Source: Hippophae tibetana (Eukaryota > Streptophyta > Magnoliopsida > Rosales > Elaeagnaceae). From it: a stretch of DNA of 64,000 nucleotides. Under the pieces are notes generated by a model, which worked only from the letters and a program-made list of their open reading frames with translations, made no database searches and was not told the origin of the DNA. Positions 1 to 12,439 of the stretch are shown in pieces; the first letter of the stretch is position 1, and every line of letters begins with the position of its first letter. Location: positions 28,314,802 to 28,378,801 of the forward strand of contig CM072807.1 of NCBI GenBank assembly GCA_037013495.1, in the 5' to 3' direction. The translations under genes and the position numbers were made by a program.

Positions 1-248
1 CCATATGCATCAAAAAAAGGAAATCGAAAAACCTAAAATTTCAATTGCCGTGAAAGAGAGCAAAACAGAGATTTTTCCTAAAATGGCTCTCATAGTGAAT
101 GTTAGAATACAATTCAATCCAAAAACGTTCAAAAAACCATATGAACGTATAATTTAAATGCAGCGGAAACTAAAATGGATGGGAAACATACCTCCTGCCA
201 TTGATCAAAATTTTTTATTTTTCAAAAAATTCACTTTCAACATCGAGG

Positions 249-274
249 CGGGTCAACCCGACCCGGTTTGACCC
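249..274. repeat. GC-rich nested inverted repeat, present once per monomer
   Basis: GGGTCAA at 250-256 pairs with TTGACCC at 268-274 (7-bp arms, 11-bp spacer). Nested inside, CGGGT (249-253) pairs with ACCCG (256-260) across a two-base loop. The element lies in the only GC-rich part of an otherwise AT-rich unit and recurs at the same offset in the copies I checked. The two loop bases vary between monomers (CA, GA, CG or AA) while the CGGGT/ACCCG arms mostly stay intact. Exceptions that break an arm include the copies at 33197 and 37865 (ACCCA) and at 39421 and 48754 (ACCCT). The outer 7-bp arms are broken by the GA, CG and AA versions. Whether it forms a structure or binds a protein is unknown. 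Confidence 0.75.
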
Positions 275-300
275 TAAAGGATACAAGGTCGTATCTTGCT

Positions 301-316
301 ATTCCGGGGACGGAAT
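301..316. repeat. Perfect 6-bp hairpin ATTCCG-GGGA-CGGAAT, present once per monomer
   Basis: ATTCCG and CGGAAT are exact reverse complements separated by four bases. The hairpin sits directly after the GC-rich inverted repeat and recurs in nearly all copies. A loop-only variant (TGGA) occurs in the copies at 26453 and 27490. Arm-breaking variants exist in a minority: CGGATT in the ggttaca family (for example 32678, 36308, 37346, 46681, 48235, 50308), ATTCCT at 39421 and 48754, CAGAAT at 57566, AAGGAAT at 47717, CGTAAT at 49789. It is a descriptive structure with no known function. Confidence 0.75.
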
Positions 317-435
317 CCAGCGTTCTTTTTATCAAAATTCTCATAATTCGATTTCTGAGTGATTGATGGTCTCAATTTGAAATAAAACATCGTTTTAAAT
401 AAAAATTTAATTAATGAAGCAGATAAATAACCACG

Positions 436-450
436 ATAAATTAGATTTAT
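436..450. repeat. AT hairpin ATAAAT-TAG-ATTTAT, present once per monomer
   Basis: Six-base arms with a three-base spacer, in the AT-rich last quarter of the unit, next to TTAATTAA (407-414) and a run of seven T. The copy starting at 54457 carries TTATA in place of TTAGA near its end, which changes the spacer. In such AT-rich DNA short inverted repeats are expected by chance, so its meaning is weak. Confidence 0.5.
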
Positions 451-2593
451 TTCTTCATTTTTTTCAAGTTTAAATTCCCAGAATCACTAAAAAAGATATA
501 GTGAGACAATTTGAAATTTCCATATGCATCAAAAAAAGGAAATCGAAAAACCTAAAATTTCAATTGCCGTGAAAGAGAGCAAAACAGAGATTTTTCCTAA
601 AATGGCTCTCATAGTGAATGTTAGAATACAATTCAATCCAAAAACGTTCAAAAAACCATATGAACGTATAATTTAAATGCAGCGGAAACTAAAATGGATG
701 GGAAACATACCTCCTGCCATTGATCAAAATTTTTTATTTTTCAAAAAATTCACTTTCAACATCGAGGCGGGTCAACCCGACCCGGTTTGACCCTAAAGGA
801 TACACGGTCGTATCTTGCTATTCCGGGGACGGAATCCAGCGTTCTTTTTATCAAAATTCTCATAATTCGATTTCTGAGTGATTGACGGTCTCAATTTGAA
901 ATAAAACATCGTTTTAAATTAAAATTTAATTAATGAAGCAGATAAATAACCACGATAAATTAGATTTATTTCTTCATTTTTTTCAAGTTTAAATTCCCAG
1001 AATCACTAAAAAAGATATAGTGAGACAATTTGAAATTTCCATATGCATCAAAAAAAGGAAATCGAAAAACCTAAAATTTCAATTGCCGTGAAAGAGAGCA
1101 AAACAGAGATTTTTCCTAAAATGGCTCTCATAGTGAATGTTAGAATACAATTCAATCCAAAAACGTTCAAAAAACCATATGAACGTATAATTTAAATGCA
1201 ACGGAAACAAAATGGATGGGAAACATACCTCCTGCCATTGATCAAAATTTTTTATTTTTCAAAAAATTCACTTTCAACATCGAGGCGGGTCAACCCGACC
1301 CGGTTTGACCCTAAAGGATACACGGTCGTATCTTGCTATTCCGGGGACGGAATCCAGCGTTCTTTTTATCAAAATTCTTATAATTCGATTTCTGAGTGAT
1401 TGACGGTCTCAATTTGAAATAAAACATCGTTTTAAATAAAAATTTAATTAATGAAGCAGATAAATACCCACGATAAATTAGATTTATTTCTTCATTTTTT
1501 TCAAGTTTAAATTCCAAGAATCACTAAAAAAGATATATTGAGACAATTTGAAATTTCCATATGCATCAAAAAAAGGAAATCGAAAAACCTAAAATTTCAA
1601 TTGCCGTGAAAGAGAGCAAAACAGAGATTTTTCCTATAATGGCTCTCATAGTGAATGTTAGAATACAATTCAATCCAAAAACATTCAAAAAACCATATGA
1701 ACGTATAATTTAAATGCAGCGGAAACAAAATGGATGGGAAACATACCTCCTGCCATTGATCAAAATTATTTTATTTTTCAAAAAATTCACTTTCAACATC
1801 GAGGCGGGTCAACCCGACCCGGTTTGACCCTAAAGGATACACGGTCGTATCTTGCTATTCCGGGGACGGAATCCAGCGTTCTTTTTATCAAAATTCTCAT
1901 AATTCGATTTCTGAGTGATTGACGGTCTCAATTTGAAATAAAACATCGTTTTAAATAAAAATTTAATTAATGAAGCAGATAAATACCCACGATAAATTAG
2001 ATTTATTTCTTCATTTTTTTCAAGTTTAAATTCCCAGAATCACTAAAAAAGATATATTGAGACAATTTGAAATTTCCATATGCATCAAAAAAATGAAATC
2101 GAAAAACCTAAAATTTCAATTGCCGTGAAAGAGAGCAAAACAGAGATTTTTCCTAAAATGGCTCTCATAGTGAATGTTAGAATACAATTCAATCCAAAAA
2201 CGTTCAAAAAACCATATGAACGTATAATTTAAATGCAGCGGAAACTAAAATGGATGGGAAACATACCTCCTGCCATTGATCAAAATTTTTTATTTTTCAA
2301 AAAATTCACTTTCAACATCGAGGCGGGTGAACCCGACCCGGTTTGACCCTATGGATACACGGTCGTATCTTGCAATTCCGGGGACGGAATCCAGCGTTCT
2401 TTTTATCAAAATTCTCATAATTCGATTTCTGAGTGATTGACGGTCTCAATTTGAAATAAAACATCGTTTTAAATAAAAATTTAATTAATGAAGCAGATAA
2501 ATAACCACGATAAATTAGATTTATTTCTTCATTTTTTTCAAGTTTAAATTCCCAGAATCACTAAAAAAGATATAGTGAGACAATTTGAAATTT

Positions 2594-5500
2594 CCATATG
2601 CATCAAAAAAAGGAAATCGAAAAACCTAAAATTTCAATTGCCGTGAAAGAGAGCAAAACAGAGATTTTTCCTAAAATGGCTCTCATAGTGAATGTTAGAA
2701 TACAATTCAATCCAAAAACGTTCAAAAAACCATATGAACGTATAATTTAAATGCAACGGAAACAAAATGGATGGGAAACATACCTCCTGCCATTGATCAA
2801 AATTTTTTATTTTTCAAAAAATTCACTTTCAACATCGAGGCGGGTCAACCCGACCCGGTTTGACCCTAAAGGATACACGGTCGTATCTTGCTATTCCGGG
2901 GACGGAATCCAGCGTTCTTTTTATCAAAATTCTTATAATTCGATTTCTGAGTGATTGACGGTCTCAATTTGAAATAAAACATCGTTTTAAATAAAAATTT
3001 AATTAATGAAGCAGATAAATACCCACGATAAATTAGATTTATTTCTTCATTTTTTTCAAGTTTAAATTCCAAGAATCACTAAAAAAGATATATTGAGACA
3101 ATTTGAAATTTCCATATGCATCAAAAAAAGGAAATCGAAAAACCTAAAATTTCAATTGCCGTGAAAGAGAGCAAAACAGAGATTTTTCCTATAATGGCTC
3201 TCATAGTGAATGTTAGAATACAATTCAATCCAAAAACGTTCAAAAAACCATATGAACGTATAATTTAAATGCAGCGGAAACAAAATGGATGGGAAACATA
3301 CCTCCTGCCATTGATCAAAATTATTTTATTTTTCAAAAAATTCACTTTCAACATCGAGGCGGGTCAACCCGACCCGGTTTGACCCTAAAGGATACACGGT
3401 CGTATCTTGCTATTCCGGGGACGGAATCCAGCGTTCTTTTTATCAAAATTCTCATAATTCGATTTCTGAGTGATTGACGGTCTCAATTTGAAATAAAACA
3501 TCGTTTTAAATAAAAATTTAATTAATGAAGCAGATAAATACCCACGATAAATTAGATTTATTTCTTCATTTTTTTCAAGTTTAAATTCCCAGAATCACTA
3601 AAAAAGATATATTGAGACAATTTGAAATTTCCATATGCAACAAAAAAATGAAATCGAAAAACCTAAAATTTCAATTGCCGTGAAAGAGAGCAAAACAGAG
3701 ATTTTTCCTAAAATGGCTCTCATAGTGAATGTTAGAATACAATTCAATCCAAAAACGTTCAAAAAACCATATGAACGTATAATTTAAATGCAGCGGAAAC
3801 TAAAATGGATGGGAAACATACCTCCTGCCATTGATCAAAATTTTTTATTTTTCAAAAAATTCACTTTCAACATCGAGGCGGGTGAACCCGACCCGGTTTG
3901 ACCCTATGGATACACGGTCGTATCTTGCAATTCCGGGGACGGAATCCAGCGTTCTTTTTATCAAAATTCTCATAATTCGATTTCTGAGTGATTGACGGTC
4001 TCAATTTGAAATAAAACATCGTTTTAAATAAAAATTTAATTAATGAAGCAGATAAATAACCACGATAAATTAGATTTATTTCTTCATTTTTTTCAAGTTT
4101 AAATTCCCAGAATCACTAAAAAAGATATAGTGAGACAATTTGAAATTTCCATATGCATCAAAAAAAGGAAATCGAAAAACCTAAAATTTCAATTGCCGTG
4201 AAAGAGAGCAAAACAGAGATTTTTCCTAAAATGGCTCTCATAGTGAATGTTAGAATACAATTCAATCCAAAAACGTTCAAAAACCCATATGAACGTATAA
4301 TTTAAATGCAGCGGAAACAAAATGGATGGGAAACATACCTCCTGCCATTGATCAAATTTTTTTATTTTTCAAAAAATTCACTTTCAACATCGAGGCGGGT
4401 CAACCCGACCCGGTTTGACCCTAAAGGATACACGGTCGTATCTTGCTATTCCGGGGACGGAATCCAGCGTTCTTTTTATCAAAATTCTCATAATTCGATT
4501 TCTGAGTGATTGACGGTCTCAATTTGAAATAAAACATCGTTTTAAATAAAAATTTAATTAATGAAGCAGATAAATACCCACGATAAATTAGATTTATTTC
4601 TTCATTTTTTTCAAGTTTAAATTCCCAGAATCACTAAAAAAGATATATTGAGACAATTTGAAATTTCCATATGCATCAAAAAAAGGAAATCGAAAAACCT
4701 AAAATTTCAATTGCCGTGAAAGAGAGCAAAACAGAGATTTTTCCTAAAATGGCTCTCATAGTGAATGTTAGAATACAATTCAATCCAAAAACGTTCAAAA
4801 AACCATATGAACGTATAATTTAAATGCAGCGGAAACTAAAATGGATGGGAAACATACCTCCTGCCATTGATCAAAATTTTTTATTTTTCAAAAAATTCAC
4901 TTTCAACATCGAGGCGGGTGAACCCGACCCGGTTTGACCCTATGGATACACGGTCGTATCTTGCAATTCCGGGGACGGAATCCAGCGTTCTTTTTATCAA
5001 AATTCTCATAATTCGATTTCTGAGTGATTGACGGTCTCAATTTGAAATAAATCATCGTTTTAAATAAAAATTTAATTAATGAAGCAGATAAATAACCACG
5101 ATAAATTAGATTTATTTCTTCATTTTTTTCAAGTTTAAATTCCCAGAATCACTAAAAAAGATATAGTGAGACAATTTGAAATTTCCATATGCATCAAAAA
5201 AAGGAAATCGAAAAACCTAAAATTTCAATAGCCGTGAAAGATAGCAAAACAGAGATTTTTCCTAAAATGGCTCTCATAGTGAATGTTAGAATACAATTCA
5301 ATCCAAAAACGTTCAAAAACCCATATGAACGTATAATTTAAATGCAGCGGAAACAAAATGGATGGGAAACATACCTCCTGCCATTGATCAAATTTTTTTA
5401 TTTTTCAAAAAATTCACTTTCAACATCGAGGCGGGTCAACCCGACCCGGTTTGACCCTAAAGGATACACGGTCGTATCTTGCTATTCCGGGGACGGAATC

Positions 5501-5702
5501 CAGCGTTCTTTTTATCAAAATTCTCATAATTCGATTTCTGAGTGATTGACGGTCTCAATTTGAAATAAAACATCGTTTTAAATAAAAATTTAATTAATGA
5601 AGCAGATAAATACCCACGATAAATTAGATTTATTTCTTCATTTTTTTCAAGTTTAAATTCCCAGAATCACTAAAAAAGATATATTGAGACAATTTGAAAT
5701 TT
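2594..5702. repeat. Six-monomer HOR, copy 1 (3109 bp)
   Basis: Contains types A-F in order. It matches the next block (5703-8811) at an offset of exactly 3109 bp. By eye the two blocks are almost identical; the one difference I noted is ATGCAACGG here against ATGCAGCGG in the first monomer. The first three monomers also match 1039-2593 at an offset of 1555 bp, so an ABC unit was doubled before or during growth of the HOR. The C copy here has GCAACAAA where the copy at 2076 has GCATCAAA. Confidence 0.88.
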
Positions 5703-8700
5703 CCATATGCATCAAAAAAAGGAAATCGAAAAACCTAAAATTTCAATTGCCGTGAAAGAGAGCAAAACAGAGATTTTTCCTAAAATGGCTCTCATAGTGA
5801 ATGTTAGAATACAATTCAATCCAAAAACGTTCAAAAAACCATATGAACGTATAATTTAAATGCAGCGGAAACAAAATGGATGGGAAACATACCTCCTGCC
5901 ATTGATCAAAATTTTTTATTTTTCAAAAAATTCACTTTCAACATCGAGGCGGGTCAACCCGACCCGGTTTGACCCTAAAGGATACACGGTCGTATCTTGC
6001 TATTCCGGGGACGGAATCCAGCGTTCTTTTTATCAAAATTCTTATAATTCGATTTCTGAGTGATTGACGGTCTCAATTTGAAATAAAACATCGTTTTAAA
6101 TAAAAATTTAATTAATGAAGCAGATAAATACCCACGATAAATTAGATTTATTTCTTCATTTTTTTCAAGTTTAAATTCCAAGAATCACTAAAAAAGATAT
6201 ATTGAGACAATTTGAAATTTCCATATGCATCAAAAAAAGGAAATCGAAAAACCTAAAATTTCAATTGCCGTGAAAGAGAGCAAAACAGAGATTTTTCCTA
6301 TAATGGCTCTCATAGTGAATGTTAGAATACAATTCAATCCAAAAACGTTCAAAAAACCATATGAACGTATAATTTAAATGCAGCGGAAACAAAATGGATG
6401 GGAAACATACCTCCTGCCATTGATCAAAATTATTTTATTTTTCAAAAAATTCACTTTCAACATCGAGGCGGGTCAACCCGACCCGGTTTGACCCTAAAGG
6501 ATACACGGTCGTATCTTGCTATTCCGGGGACGGAATCCAGCGTTCTTTTTATCAAAATTCTCATAATTCGATTTCTGAGTGATTGACGGTCTCAATTTGA
6601 AATAAAACATCGTTTTAAATAAAAATTTAATTAATGAAGCAGATAAATACCCACGATAAATTAGATTTATTTCTTCATTTTTTTCAAGTTTAAATTCCCA
6701 GAATCACTAAAAAAGATATATTGAGACAATTTGAAATTTCCATATGCAACAAAAAAATGAAATCGAAAAACCTAAAATTTCAATTGCCGTGAAAGAGAGC
6801 AAAACAGAGATTTTTCCTAAAATGGCTCTCATAGTGAATGTTAGAATACAATTCAATCCAAAAACGTTCAAAAAACCATATGAACGTATAATTTAAATGC
6901 AGCGGAAACTAAAATGGATGGGAAACATACCTCCTGCCATTGATCAAAATTTTTTATTTTTCAAAAAATTCACTTTCAACATCGAGGCGGGTGAACCCGA
7001 CCCGGTTTGACCCTATGGATACACGGTCGTATCTTGCAATTCCGGGGACGGAATCCAGCGTTCTTTTTATCAAAATTCTCATAATTCGATTTCTGAGTGA
7101 TTGACGGTCTCAATTTGAAATAAAACATCGTTTTAAATAAAAATTTAATTAATGAAGCAGATAAATAACCACGATAAATTAGATTTATTTCTTCATTTTT
7201 TTCAAGTTTAAATTCCCAGAATCACTAAAAAAGATATAGTGAGACAATTTGAAATTTCCATATGCATCAAAAAAAGGAAATCGAAAAACCTAAAATTTCA
7301 ATTGCCGTGAAAGAGAGCAAAACAGAGATTTTTCCTAAAATGGCTCTCATAGTGAATGTTAGAATACAATTCAATCCAAAAACGTTCAAAAACCCATATG
7401 AACGTATAATTTAAATGCAGCGGAAACAAAATGGATGGGAAACATACCTCCTGCCATTGATCAAATTTTTTTATTTTTCAAAAAATTCACTTTCAACATC
7501 GAGGCGGGTCAACCCGACCCGGTTTGACCCTAAAGGATACACGGTCGTATCTTGCTATTCCGGGGACGGAATCCAGCGTTCTTTTTATCAAAATTCTCAT
7601 AATTCGATTTCTGAGTGATTGACGGTCTCAATTTGAAATAAAACATCGTTTTAAATAAAAATTTAATTAATGAAGCAGATAAATACCCACGATAAATTAG
7701 ATTTATTTCTTCATTTTTTTCAAGTTTAAATTCCCAGAATCACTAAAAAAGATATATTGAGACAATTTGAAATTTCCATATGCATCAAAAAAAGGAAATC
7801 GAAAAACCTAAAATTTCAATTGCCGTGAAAGAGAGCAAAACAGAGATTTTTCCTAAAATGGCTCTCATAGTGAATGTTAGAATACAATTCAATCCAAAAA
7901 CGTTCAAAAAACCATATGAACGTATAATTTAAATGCAGCGGAAACTAAAATGGATGGGAAACATACCTCCTGCCATTGATCAAAATTTTTTATTTTTCAA
8001 AAAATTCACTTTCAACATCGAGGCGGGTGAACCCGACCCGGTTTGACCCTATGGATACACGGTCGTATCTTGCAATTCCGGGGACGGAATCCAGCGTTCT
8101 TTTTATCAAAATTCTCATAATTCGATTTCTGAGTGATTGACGGTCTCAATTTGAAATAAATCATCGTTTTAAATAAAAATTTAATTAATGAAGCAGATAA
8201 ATAACCACGATAAATTAGATTTATTTCTTCATTTTTTTCAAGTTTAAATTCCCAGAATCACTAAAAAAGATATAGTGAGACAATTTGAAATTTCCATATG
8301 CATCAAAAAAAGGAAATCGAAAAACCTAAAATTTCAATAGCCGTGAAAGATAGCAAAACAGAGATTTTTCCTAAAATGGCTCTCATAGTGAATGTTAGAA
8401 TACAATTCAATCCAAAAACGTTCAAAAACCCATATGAACGTATAATTTAAATGCAGCGGAAACAAAATGGATGGGAAACATACCTCCTGCCATTGATCAA
8501 ATTTTTTTATTTTTCAAAAAATTCACTTTCAACATCGAGGCGGGTCAACCCGACCCGGTTTGACCCTAAAGGATACACGGTCGTATCTTGCTATTCCGGG
8601 GACGGAATCCAGCGTTCTTTTTATCAAAATTCTCATAATTCGATTTCTGAGTGATTGACGGTCTCAATTTGAAATAAAACATCGTTTTAAATAAAAATTT

Positions 8701-8811
8701 AATTAATGAAGCAGATAAATACCCACGATAAATTAGATTTATTTCTTCATTTTTTTCAAGTTTAAATTCCCAGAATCACTAAAAAAGATATATTGAGACA
8801 ATTTGAAATTT
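5703..8811. repeat. Six-monomer HOR, copy 2 (3109 bp)
   Basis: All marker variants of copy 1 recur at +3109: GCAACAAAA in monomer C (6740), the AAAAACCCATATG pair in D and F (7258, 8294), AAATAAATCATCG in E (7776) and CAATAGCCG with AAAGATAGC in F (8294). Adjacent near-identical blocks of 3 kb imply recent amplification as a multi-monomer unit. Confidence 0.88.
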
Positions 8812-11800
8812 CCATATGCATCAAAAAAAGGAAATCGAAAAACCTAAAATTTCAATTGCCGTGAAAGAGAGCAAAACAGAGATTTTTCCTAAAATGGCTC
8901 TCATAGTGAATGTTAGAATACAATTCAATCCAAAAACGTTCAAAAAACCATATGAACGTATAATTTAAATGCAGCGGAAACAAAATGGATGGGAAACATA
9001 CCTCCTGCCATTGATCAAAATTTTTTATTTTTCAAAAAATTCACTTTCAACATCGAGGCGGGTCAACCCGACCCGGTTTGACCCTAAAGGATACACGGTC
9101 GTATCTTGCTATTCCGGGGACGGAATCCAGTGTTCTTTTTATCAAAATTCTCATAATTCGATTTCTGAGTGATTGACGGTCTCAATTTGAAATAAAACAT
9201 CGTTTTAAATAAAAATTTAATTAATGAAGCAGATAAATACCCACGATAAATTAGATTTATTTCTTCATTTTTTTCAAGTTTAAATTCCAAGAATCACTAA
9301 AAAAGATATATTGAGACAATTTGAAATTTCCATATGCATCAAAAAAAGGAAATCGAAAAACCTAAAATTTCAATTGCCGTGAAAGAGAGCAAAACAGAGA
9401 TTTTTCCTATAATGGCTCTCATAGTGAATGTTAGAATACAATTCAATCCAAAAACGTTCAAAAAACCATATGAACGTATAATTTAAATGCAGCGGAAACA
9501 AAATGGATGGGAAACATACCTCCTGCCATTGATCAAAATTATTTTATTTTTCAAAAAATTCACTTTCAACATCGAGGCGGGTCAACCCGACCCGGTTTGA
9601 CCCTAAAGGATACACGGTCGTATCTTGCTATTCCGGGGACGGAATCCAGCGTTCTTTTTATCAAAATTCTCATAATTCGATTTCTGAGTGATTGACGGTC
9701 TCAATTTGAAATAAAACATCGTTTTAAATAAAAATTTAATTAATGAAGCAGATAAATACCCACGATAAATTAGATTTATTTCTTCATTTTTTTCAAGTTT
9801 AAATTCCAAGAATCACTAAAAAAGATATATTGAGACAATTTGAAATTTCCATATGCATCAAAAAAAGGAAATCGAAAAACCTAAAATTTCAATTGCCGTG
9901 AAAGAGAGCAAAACAGAGATTTTTCCTATAATGGCTCTCATAGTGAATGTTAGAATACAATTCAATCCAAAAACGTTCAAAAAACCATATGAACGTATAA
10001 TTTAAATGCAGCGGAAACAAAATGGATGGGAAACATACCTCCTGCCATTGATCAAAATTATTTTATTTTTCAAAAAATTCACTTTCAACATCGAGGCGGG
10101 TCAACCCGACCCGGTTTGACCCTAAAGGATACACGGTCGTATCTTGCTATTCCGGGGACGGAATCCAGCGTTCTTTTTATCAAAATTCTCATAATTCGAT
10201 TTCTGAGTGATTGACGGTCTCAATTTGAAATAAAACATCGTTTTAAATAAAAATTTAATTAATGAAGCAGATAAATACCCACGATAAATTAGATTTATTT
10301 CTTCATTTTTTTCAAGTTTAAATTCCCAGAATCACTAAAAAAGATATATTGAGACAATTTGAAATTTCCATATGCAACAAAAAAATGAAATCCAAAAACC
10401 TAAAATTTCAATTGCCGTGAAAGAGAGCAAAACAGAGATTTTTCCTAAAATGGCTCTCATAGTGAATGTTAGAATACAATTCAATCCAAAAACGTTCAAA
10501 AAACCATATGAACGTATAATTTAAATGCAGCGGAAACTAAAATGGATGGGAAACATACCTCCTGCCATTGATCAAAATTTTTTATTTTTCAAAAAATTCA
10601 CTTTCAACATCGAGGCGGGTGAACCCGACCCGGTTTGACCCTATGGATACACGGTCGTATCTTGCAATTCCGGGGACGGAATCCAGCGTTCTTTTTATCA
10701 AAATTCTCATAATTCGATTTCTGAGTGATTGACGGTCTCAATTTGAAATAAAACATCGTTTTAAATAAAAATTTAATTAATGAAGCAGATAAATAACCAC
10801 GATAAATTAGATTTATTTCTTCATTTTTTTCAAGTTTAAATTCCCAGAATCACTAAAAAAGATATAGTGAGACAATTTGAAATTTCCATATGCATCAAAA
10901 AAAGGAAATCGAAAAACCTAAAATTTCAATTGCCGTGAAAGAGAGCAAAACAGAGATTTTTCCTAAAATGGCTCTCATAGTGAATGTTAGAATACAATTC
11001 AATCCAAAAACGTTCAAAAACCCATATGAACGTATAATTTAAATGCAGCGGAAACAAAATGGATGGGAAACATACCTCCTGCCATTGATCAAATTTTTTT
11101 ATTTTTCAAAAAATTCACTTTCAACATCGAGGCGGGTCAACCCGACCCGGTTTGACCCTAAAGGATACACGGTCGTATCTTGCTATTCCGGGGACGGAAT
11201 CCAGCGTTCTTTTTATCAAAATTCTCATAATTCGATTTCTGAGTGATTGACGGTCTCAATTTGAAATAAAACATCGTTTTAAATAAAAATTTAATTAATG
11301 AAGCAGATAAATACCCACGATAAATTAGATTTATTTCTTCATTTTTTTCAAGTTTAAATTCCCAGAATCACTAAAAAAGATATATTGAGACAATTTGAAA
11401 TTTCCATATGCATCAAAAAAAGGAAATCGAAAAACCTAAAATTTCAATTGCCGTGAAAGAGAGCAAAACAGAGATTTTTCCTAAAATGGCTCTCATAGTG
11501 AATGTTAGAATACAATTCAATCCAAAAACGTTCAAAAAACCATATGAACGTATAATTTAAATGCAGCGGAAACTAAAATGGATGGGAAACATACCTCCTG
11601 CCATTGATCAAAATTTTTTATTTTTCAAAAAATTCACTTTCAACATCGAGGCGGGTGAACCCGACCCGGTTTGACCCTATGGATACACGGTCGTATCTTG
11701 CAATTCCGGGGACGGAATCCAGCGTTCTTTTTATCAAAATTCTCATAATTCGATTTCTGAGTGATTGACGGTCTCAATTTGAAATAAATCATCGTTTTAA

Positions 11801-12439
11801 ATAAAAATTTAATTAATGAAGCAGATAAATAACCACGATAAATTAGATTTATTTCTTCATTTTTTTCAAGTTTAAATTCCCAGAATCACTAAAAAAGATA
11901 TAGTGAGACAATTTGAAATTTCCATATGCATCAAAAAAAGGAAATCGAAAAACCTAAAATTTCAATAGCCGTGAAAGATAGCAAAACAGAGATTTTTCCT
12001 AAAATGGCTCTCATAGTGAATGTTAGAATACAATTCAATCCAAAAACGTTCAAAAACCCATATGAACGTATAATTTAAATGCAGCGGAAACAAAATGGAT
12101 GGGAAACATACCTCCTGCCATTGATCAAATTTTTTTATTTTTCAAAAAATTCACTTTCAACATCGAGGCGGGTCAACCCGACCCGGTTTGACCCTAAAGG
12201 ATACACGGTCGTATCTTGCTATTCCGGGGACGGAATCCAGCGTTCTTTTTATCAAAATTCTCATAATTCGATTTCTGAGTGATTGACGGTCTCAATTTGA
12301 AATAAAACATCGTTTTAAATAAAAATTTAATTAATGAAGCAGATAAATACCCACGATAAATTAGATTTATTTCTTCATTTTTTTCAAGTTTAAATTCCCA
12401 GAATCACTAAAAAAGATATATTGAGACAATTTGAAATTT
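8812..12439. repeat. Six-monomer HOR, copy 3, expanded to seven monomers (3628 bp)
   Basis: The markers of types C-F recur at +3628 relative to copy 2 (10368, 10886, 11404, 11922), so exactly one monomer has been added. The extra copy is a second B-type monomer: 9330 and 9849 are near duplicates, but the end of 9330 carries ATTCCAAG (the tail of type A), while 9849 ends in ATTCCCAG like the normal B. That is the signature of an unequal exchange between neighbouring monomers. The next A-type monomer at 12440 shares the private CCAGTGTTC of the A at 8812. Confidence 0.85.

Larger units (their letters stand above)
1..519. repeat. Reference monomer (first copy) with landmark sites
   Basis: This copy serves as a map for all others; add the same offsets to any monomer start. 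Landmarks: CATATG at 2-7 and again at 138-143; an A-rich stretch at 12-38; ATTTAAAT at 152-159; the one-base T insertion that separates length classes near 171; TGATCA near 222; a T-run length polymorphism near 230-240; a GC-rich patch at 244-320; TTAATTAA at 407-414; an AT hairpin at 436-450; a seven-T run near 459. I compared the three thirds of the unit by eye and saw no internal subrepeat. This copy is slightly atypical (ATACAAGG near 291 and GATGG near 366, where other copies have ATACACGG and GACGG). Confidence 0.9.

Noticed and set aside
12-38. Phased A-tracts causing intrinsic DNA bending
   Set aside because: The A runs are spaced about 7-8 bp centre to centre, not the 10-11 bp needed for in-phase curvature. 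A curvature calculation would be needed to claim more.
146-160. TATA-like promoter (TATAATTTAAATG) ahead of the ATGCAGCGG frame
   Set aside because: Such strings are expected in DNA with about 68% AT, and there is no real gene downstream.
249-316. CENP-B box or RNA polymerase III B box in the GC-rich patch
   Set aside because: The sequence does not fit the core TTCGNNNNANNCGGG on either strand, and the GGTTCGANNCC pattern is also absent.
1-519. Monomer as a trimer of 173-bp subunits
   Set aside because: I compared the three thirds by eye and found only short AT-rich matches, with no shared order of landmarks. Only the length fits.
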